A stretch of DNA of 10,012 nucleotides, taken from the NCBI GenBank assembly GCA_964243985.1, contig CAXTHJ010000088.1:1-10012 (forward strand), given 5' to 3'. The number at the start of each line of letters is the position of its first letter. Position 1 is the stretch's first letter. A program made the position numbers and the translations under genes. The DNA is from CAIOYC01 sp964243985 (lineage in GTDB: Bacteria; Pseudomonadota; Alphaproteobacteria; Caulobacterales; Caulobacteraceae). The notes beneath the pieces are model-generated. The model ran no database searches and was not told the origin of the DNA. It saw only the letters and a list, made by a program, of their open reading frames with translations. Below are positions 6,534 to 10,012 of this stretch, piece by piece.

Positions 6534-6551
6534 GCCTCGTCATGACGAGGC
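6534..6551. promoter_or_regulatory. Perfect 18-bp palindrome, probable operator before mscS
   Basis: GCCTCGTCATGACGAGGC equals its own reverse complement over all 18 bases and ends 27 bp before the mscS ATG. A perfect palindrome of this length is expected only about 0.04 times in a 10-kb random sequence, so it is likely functional as a site for a homodimeric regulator. It could also fold as a 7-bp stem in an mscS leader RNA. The cognate protein is not apparent in the window. Confidence 0.5.
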
Positions 6552-6578
6552 CCTATTCCGCGGTATGAAGCGCCAGCC

Positions 6579-7550
6579 ATGTCTTCCAACACCCTGCTCC
6601 AGACGGCGCTGACCGATCCGCTCAGCCCGAAACTGCCGAACCAGATCTCCACCACGGTGACCGACACCCTCACCGGCAAGAAGATCGCCCTCGCCAAGCT
6701 CAGCGACATCGTCGGCGATTTCGCCACCAACGCCGCCATCGCCCTGCTGATCCTGGTGGTGACCCTGTGGCTGGCCACCTGGGCGTCGCGGCTGGCGCGG
6801 GCGGCGATGCAGCGCCTGCCGCGAGTGCACAACGACGAGACCTTGCAGGGGTTCGTCTCCTCCCTGGTCCGCTACGGCGTAGTCATGGTGGGGGTGATCG
6901 CCATCCTCCACCGCCTCGGCTTCGAGACAACCTCGATCATCACCGTCCTTGGCGCCGCGTCCCTGGCGATCGGGCTCGCGCTACAGGGCGCCTTGTCCAA
7001 TGTGGCGGCGGGGGTGATGATCCTGATCTTCCGCCCCTATCGGGTGGGTGATATGGTGACCATGGCGGGACAGATGGGCACGGTGAAGCGGCTCGACCTG
7101 TTCAACACCGAGCTCACGGACGTGAACGGGCTGAAGGTGGTGGTGCCCAACGGCAAGGGCTTTAGCGACGTCATCATCAACTATACCGACATCCCCCGCC
7201 GGCGCATCCAGCTGAAGTTCGGCATCGACTACGGCGATCCGATCGACAAGGCGTTGGAGACGATCTTGAGCCTCGCCCGCGCCGACTCCCGCATCGTCTC
7301 CGACCCGGCGCCCTGGTGCATGGTGACGGAGTTGGCCGACAGCCAGGTGACGCTGGAGCTGCGCTGCTGGACCAGCCTCGACGATTACTGGACCACCCGG
7401 TTCGACCTGCTGCGCAAGGTGAAGGAGGCCTTCGACGCCGCGGGCATCACCATCCCCTATCCGACCCAGACCAGCGTCAGCAAAGACGCCTCGCCGCCCT
7501 CGCCCTCGCCTCGTCAGGATTCAGCTATGGACGCCCAGCGCCTTTCGTAA
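6579..7550 (+). CDS. Small-conductance mechanosensitive channel, MscS family
   Basis: MscS channels open under membrane tension and release osmolytes during hypo-osmotic shock. The 323-residue product is close to the E. coli MscS size. It has an amphipathic N terminus (1-48), TM1 at about 51-69, TM2 at about 96-114 and the pore-lining TM3 at about 118-150, with the Gly/Ala packing pattern GAASLAIGLALQGALSNVAA (125-144). FRPYRVGD (151-158) begins the beta domain, VVVPNG (187-192) lies within it, and the alpha/beta vestibule ends in GITIPYPTQTS (289-299). A Ser/Pro-rich, probably disordered tail of about 25 residues follows. The start at 6579 has only a weak purine stretch (GAAG) upstream. The gene is monocistronic, divergent from a secreted-protein gene, and its stop lies 8 bp from the convergent hydrolase stop. 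A role in osmoprotection follows from family membership. Confidence 0.92.
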   Translation: MSSNTLLQTALTDPLSPKLPNQISTTVTDTLTGKKIALAKLSDIVGDFATNAAIALLILVVTLWLATWASRLARAAMQRLPRVHNDETLQGFVSSLVRYGVVMVGVIAILHRLGFETTSIITVLGAASLAIGLALQGALSNVAAGVMILIFRPYRVGDMVTMAGQMGTVKRLDLFNTELTDVNGLKVVVPNGKGFSDVIINYTDIPRRRIQLKFGIDYGDPIDKALETILSLARADSRIVSDPAPWCMVTELADSQVTLELRCWTSLDDYWTTRFDLLRKVKEAFDAAGITIPYPTQTSVSKDASPPSPSPRQDSAMDAQRLS

Positions 7551-7551
7551 G

Positions 7552-7568
7552 GCCGCCGTCATGGCGGC
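7552..7568. terminator. Possible hairpin at the mscS/hydrolase convergent junction
   Basis: GCCGCC (7552-7557) and GGCGGC (7563-7568) form a 6-bp GC stem with a 5-base loop that contains the first base of the hydrolase stop codon. It starts 2 bp after the mscS stop and could serve both genes. No T tract follows on either strand, so confidence is low. Confidence 0.28.
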
Positions 7569-8641
7569 GGCGTCAACGCCTGCATCATGGTGCATTCGGC
7601 GAGTTTCCCGTCGAAGCCCTGGCGCACCAGGCCGGCGATCTCGCGGGCGGCGATGTCGGCGGCCCGCACCACGCCGGTGAAGCTGATGAAGCCATGGGCC
7701 AAAGCGTCGTAGCAGCGATAAAGAGCCGGCGCCCCCGCCTCTAGTAGCTTGTGGGCGTAGATCTCCCCCTGGTCGCAGAGGGGATCGAACCCGGCGGTGA
7801 CGACGATGGCCGGCGCGAGGCCGGACAGGTCCTCCGCCTTCATGGGCGACAGCCGCACGTCCGAAAGATCGACGCCCTCCGCCGCATAGTGCCCCATGAA
7901 CCACCCCATGGTCTCGCGATCCAGCGGAAAGGCGTCGGCGTAGGTGGACATGGATTGGGTCTCGGACATCATGTCCGTGGCGGGATAGATGAGGAGCTGG
8001 AGGACGGGCTGGGGCTCGCCGGCCGCCTTCAAATCCTGGGCGATCACGGCGGCGAAGTTGCCGCCCATGGAATCGCCGCCGACCGCCGCGACGCCCGTCG
8101 GGGCGCCGAAGCGGGCGGCGTTGTCCCGCGCCCAGCGGTAGGCGAACAGGCTGTCGTCAAGGCCAGCCGGAAACTTGTGTTCGGGCGCCAGGCGGTAATC
8201 CACCGAGACGACCGCGCAGCGCGCCTCCTTGGCCAGGATCGAACAGAAGGCGTGGCCGGTGTCGAGGTCGCCGATCACGCCCCCGCCCATATGCAAGTAG
8301 ATGAACACCGGAGCCTTGGGGTCCTGATTGTCCGGGCGATACGCCCGCGCCGGCAGGGCGCCGTGGGGCGCGGGGATGTCGAAGTCCTCCACCGCGACGC
8401 CGGGCTCGATGGGAGCGGCGGCGTTCTTGAAGGCCAGAGCGGCGGCGGCGCGAGCCATCGGCGCCGGGAACTTGGTCATGCCCGGCGCCCGTTTGGCGGC
8501 GTAGGCGATCATCTGGAATTGCGGGTCGAGCTTACGACCATCGGCCTCCACCGCCTCGCCGCCCGACATGGCGCGCAGCACCGGCGCGGGCAGTCCCATC
8601 ACCAGCTTCGTCACCAGTTGCTGCAGGGGAGGGCCGGCCAT
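7559..8641 (-). CDS. Alpha/beta hydrolase, hormone-sensitive-lipase (HSL) type esterase
   Basis: HSL-family enzymes hydrolyse short-chain carboxylic esters. The 360-residue product has an N-terminal cap (about 1-80) and an alpha/beta core. The likely catalytic triad is S191 in GDSMGG (189-194), D286 in AGFDPLCD and H316 in ALAHGF. The oxyanion-loop motif reads HMGGGVIGDL (117-126). Aligned with the usual HGGG(F/W)VIG, Met replaces the first Gly and Gly replaces the aromatic residue, which suggests a distinct subfamily. VDYRLAPEHKFPAGLDD (148-164) is a conserved HSL block. No signal peptide is seen, so it should be cytoplasmic. It starts 12 bp after the TetR stop, with its GGAG ribosome site inside that gap, so the two form an operon. 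The substrate is unknown; TetR control suggests induction by the ester or a related lipophilic compound. Confidence 0.92.
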   Translation of the reverse strand: MAGPPLQQLVTKLVMGLPAPVLRAMSGGEAVEADGRKLDPQFQMIAYAAKRAPGMTKFPAPMARAAAALAFKNAAAPIEPGVAVEDFDIPAPHGALPARAYRPDNQDPKAPVFIYLHMGGGVIGDLDTGHAFCSILAKEARCAVVSVDYRLAPEHKFPAGLDDSLFAYRWARDNAARFGAPTGVAAVGGDSMGGNFAAVIAQDLKAAGEPQPVLQLLIYPATDMMSETQSMSTYADAFPLDRETMGWFMGHYAAEGVDLSDVRLSPMKAEDLSGLAPAIVVTAGFDPLCDQGEIYAHKLLEAGAPALYRCYDALAHGFISFTGVVRAADIAAREIAGLVRQGFDGKLAECTMMQALTPPP

Positions 8642-8653
8642 CGTATCGCTCCG

Positions 8654-9304
8654 CTAAGGGTCCAGATGGGGCAACGCACCAATCCCGCCTTTGATCATTT
8701 TGATAGCGAAGTCGGTGGTGGCGGCCACGTCGGGCGGGCGGCGGGCCAGCATTCGCCCGGCCAGCTCCCGCGCGATGCCGAGGCAGGCGGCCGCCAGATA
8801 GTCGGCGTCCACCCGGGGCGCCGCGCCCCGTTCGATGCGGTCGGCGATCAGGGCCTTCACCTCCTCGAACACCGCCTTCATCTCCGGCGTGTCGATGCGG
8901 ATGTGCGGATGCACGCTGTCGCCGGAAAGCCGCCGGGCGCGCCACGCCTCATGCTCGCTCACCTGGAAGCTGAAGAAGGCGAACAGGGCGACGCGCAGGA
9001 AATCGTCGAAATCCCTGGTCCGCTGGTATTCGGCGCGGAGGATCAGGCGAAACCGGCGCGCGCCGTCGTCCCACAGGGCCTGGAACACCTCCTCCTTGGA
9101 CCGGTAGTAATTATAGAAGGCGCCCACCGAGAGCCCGCTCCTGCGGATCACGTCGCGGACGGAGGCGGCCTCGTAGCCCATCTCGCCGAAAACGCCGCGG
9201 GCGGCGTCCAGGATGGCCAGCCGGTTGGCGGCCTTGGTCTGCGCCCGCTTGCCGGCGCCAGGGGCGATGACGCCCTCGTCAAGCACGGGACGCGCTGGCC
9301 GCAA
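8654..9304 (-). CDS. TetR/AcrR-family transcriptional regulator
   Basis: TetR proteins are dimeric repressors released by small ligands. The N-terminal DNA-binding domain is clear: helix 1 AILDAARGVFGEMGYEAAS (30-48), then the helix-turn-helix VRDVIRRSGLSVGAFYNYY (49-67) and the following SKEEVFQALW. The rest (80-216) is the helical ligand-binding and dimer domain, which has no assignable ligand. The frame is limited by a stop at 9326-9328. The only candidate starts ahead of the domain are TTG at 9304 and GTG at 9286, neither with a good ribosome site, so the exact start is uncertain. The gene immediately precedes the esterase gene (12-bp gap), which is its most likely target together with itself. 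An 8-bp inverted repeat 44 bp upstream is a candidate operator. Family firm, target inferred. Confidence 0.9.
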   Translation of the reverse strand: MRPARPVLDEGVIAPGAGKRAQTKAANRLAILDAARGVFGEMGYEAASVRDVIRRSGLSVGAFYNYYRSKEEVFQALWDDGARRFRLILRAEYQRTRDFDDFLRVALFAFFSFQVSEHEAWRARRLSGDSVHPHIRIDTPEMKAVFEEVKALIADRIERGAAPRVDADYLAAACLGIARELAGRMLARRPPDVAATTDFAIKMIKGGIGALPHLDP

Positions 9305-9347
9305 AGAGGGTCGATACGAACGCCATCAGCGTGAAGTGCCCCTAATC

Positions 9348-9368
9348 CGGGCCTTTGGGCAAGGCCCG
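9348..9368. promoter_or_regulatory. Inverted repeat upstream of the TetR-esterase operon, candidate operator
   Basis: CGGGCCTT (9348-9355) and AAGGCCCG (9361-9368) are perfect 8-bp complements with a 5-base spacer. It lies 44 bp ahead of the TTG start of the TetR gene, where an autoregulatory TetR site would be expected. It could instead be a second hairpin downstream of the small cysteine-rich gene, but no T tract follows in that direction. Confidence 0.38.
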
Positions 9369-9406
9369 CACGCCCAGGCGGAGGGCGTTCACATCAGCAG
9401 GATCGG

Positions 9407-9428
9407 TGGCGCGGACGGAGCCGCGCCA
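9407..9428 (-). terminator. Possible terminator hairpin after the small cysteine-rich gene
   Basis: TGGCGCGG (9407-9414) and CCGCGCCA (9421-9428) form a perfect 8-bp stem with a 6-base loop, beginning 8 bp after the stop of the 78-residue protein gene. The position fits a terminator. The missing T tract makes intrinsic termination uncertain. Confidence 0.38.
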
Positions 9429-9436
9429 GCGCGCCG

Positions 9437-9673
9437 TCAGTGCTTAGGCTTCACCGCCGGCGTCGAGATGTTGGCGGGGGTGTTGGGGGTGGTGCAGGCC
9501 TTTTTGCACTGCATCCACTTGGGCATGCAGATCTGTTGGGCGCTGCCGCCGTTCGTGGTGTTGCAGACGCTGTAGGAATGATCGCAATCGTTGGTGCACA
9601 TGGTGGCGGACGCCGCGCCGCCGAACGCAAGAGTGAAGGCCGCGACTGCGGCCCCCGCAAGCAGTACCTTCAT
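9437..9673 (-). CDS. Small secreted six-cysteine protein (unknown function)
   Basis: I do not recognise a named family. The 78-residue precursor has a classic signal peptide (MKVLLAGAAVAAFTLAFGG) with likely cleavage after ASA (23), leaving a mature protein of about 55 residues. Its six cysteines are C26, C30, C37, C49, C56 and C60, a mirror-symmetric C-x3-C-x6-C-x11-C-x6-C-x3-C. Within each half the cysteines fall on one helix face (steps of 4 and 7), so a helical hairpin joined by three nested disulfides (C1-C6, C2-C5, C3-C4) is plausible. A Pro/Thr-rich basic tail (61-78) follows. The start has GGGAGG six bases upstream, and a sigma-70-like promoter is visible. The truncated gene upstream on the same strand has the same cysteine layout, so the two are probably paralogues. 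Fold and function are inference. Confidence 0.85.
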   Translation of the reverse strand: MKVLLAGAAVAAFTLAFGGAASATMCTNDCDHSYSVCNTTNGGSAQQICMPKWMQCKKACTTPNTPANISTPAVKPKH

Positions 9674-9710
9674 AGTCGCCTCCCTTGGCGGTTATTTTTA
9701 TTATTACCGA
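9674..9710 (-). other. AT-rich leader of the small cysteine-rich gene
   Basis: The stretch between the predicted promoter and the ribosome site contains a run of 17 consecutive A/T-dominated bases (9690-9708, GGTAATAATAAAAATAACC on the minus strand) in otherwise GC-rich DNA. Its ends (CGGT and ACCG) can pair. Low structure around the ribosome site would favour strong translation. Confidence 0.35.
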
Positions 9711-9714
9711 AGGG

Positions 9715-9742
9715 AGAATACGCCGATTATGCGCGTTGTCAG
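9715..9742 (-). promoter_or_regulatory. Sigma-70-like promoter of the small cysteine-rich gene
   Basis: On the minus strand CTGACA (9742-9737; five of six matches to TTGACA) is followed after 16 bp by TATTCT (9720-9715; four of six matches to TATAAT). Transcription would begin near 9708 and give a leader of about 35 bases. The position between two genes supports it. Confidence 0.45.
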
Positions 9743-9758
9743 CAAGCTCGTCCGCCCC

Positions 9759-10012
9759 CTAGCGAAGGCGTGAACTGGAACAGCTGGAGACGCACTGGAT
9801 CCAGGTCTGATCGCAGCTCTGATCGTCGGTCGAGACGCAGATCACGCGGGTCTTGGCGCACTCAGCGCGGCACAGGGGGGCCGGATCGCCGACGACGGGG
9901 AGGGGCGTGATCGCCGGCGGGGCGCTCAGGCCGGCCGTGTCCAGCCCGGTGAACGCCAGGCCGGGCGCCGGCAGGCCAAGGCTCGGCGGCGACAGCGGCG
10001 TCGGCGCAGCGA
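9759..10012 (-). CDS. C-terminal part of a second six-cysteine protein (5' end outside window)
   Basis: The minus strand is open from the right edge to a TAG at 9759-9761, giving 83 visible residues and no start codon in context, so the gene is partial. The first 46 residues are Pro/Ala/Leu-rich linker. Then come six cysteines (visible residues 47, 51, 58, 66, 73, 77) as C-x3-C-x6-C-x7-C-x6-C-x3-C, followed by a short tail (SSSRLR). The layout matches the 78-residue protein encoded just downstream, including a Trp-x-Gln-Cys motif before the fifth cysteine (WIQC here, WMQC there). A signal peptide is expected off the window. The gap to the downstream gene is 85 bp and holds a promoter, so the two are adjacent but perhaps separately transcribed. 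The frame is supported by the shared cysteine pattern. The function is unknown. Confidence 0.72.
   Translation of the reverse strand, partial: AAPTPLSPPSLGLPAPGLAFTGLDTAGLSAPPAITPLPVVGDPAPLCRAECAKTRVICVSTDDQSCDQTWIQCVSSCSSSRLR

Noticed and set aside
7751..9334. A 527-codon open frame on the plus strand opposite the esterase and TetR genes.
   Set aside because: It spans two real genes and their junction in antisense, with His/Arg/Gly-rich composition and no domain. Long antisense frames are common in GC-rich DNA.
1..10012. CRISPR array, tRNA/rRNA, transposase, integrase or toxin-antitoxin pair.
   Set aside because: No regularly spaced repeats, no cloverleaf-like or rRNA-like segment and no matching protein motifs were seen on either strand.

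Overview
The window is a compact, high-GC stretch of chromosome from what is probably an alphaproteobacterium. A Caulobacteraceae-type host (Caulobacter/Phenylobacterium) is the best guess, because several unnamed secreted proteins resemble families I associate with that group and codons are strongly GC-ending. I see no rRNA, tRNA, CRISPR, insertion sequence or phage gene, and no gene-free stretch longer than about 180 bp.

Layout from left to right. The 3' part of an alanine-rich protein with four spaced cysteines (1-978, +) meets a single-domain PilZ protein (983-1324, -) tail to tail. A 162-bp divergent spacer separates PilZ from a Tat-exported tyrosinase (1487-2812, +). On the minus strand, 6398 down to 2822 holds a co-directional run: a secreted Pro/Ala-rich helical protein, a YidB-family protein, then a translationally coupled phnC-phnD-phnE ABC importer with ATGA overlaps at both junctions. 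A 180-bp divergent spacer rich in repeats separates this run from an MscS-type mechanosensitive channel (6579-7550, +). The channel meets an HSL-type alpha/beta hydrolase (7559-8641, -), which lies 12 bp downstream of a TetR regulator (8654-9304, -). The right end holds two small cysteine-rich proteins (9437-9673, -, and 9759 to beyond the window edge, -).

How the genes fit together. The phnCDE genes form one oxyanion/phosphonate importer with no catabolic gene beside it. A half-conserved Pho box lies upstream, and the binding protein lacks the acidic residues that hold the amino group of 2-aminoethylphosphonate in E. coli PhnD, so a non-amino ligand is likely. The TetR gene and the hydrolase look like one regulator-enzyme operon. 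The tyrosinase, MscS channel and PilZ protein look like independent single-gene units.

Most worth following up: the two right-end proteins share a mirror-symmetric six-cysteine spacing (C-x3-C-x6-C, loop of 7 or 11, C-x6-C-x3-C) that suggests a small secreted helical hairpin with three disulfides. Next are the PhnD ligand-pocket substitutions, the operator-like repeats in front of mscS, and a methionine-rich patch in the cysteine-free tyrosinase.
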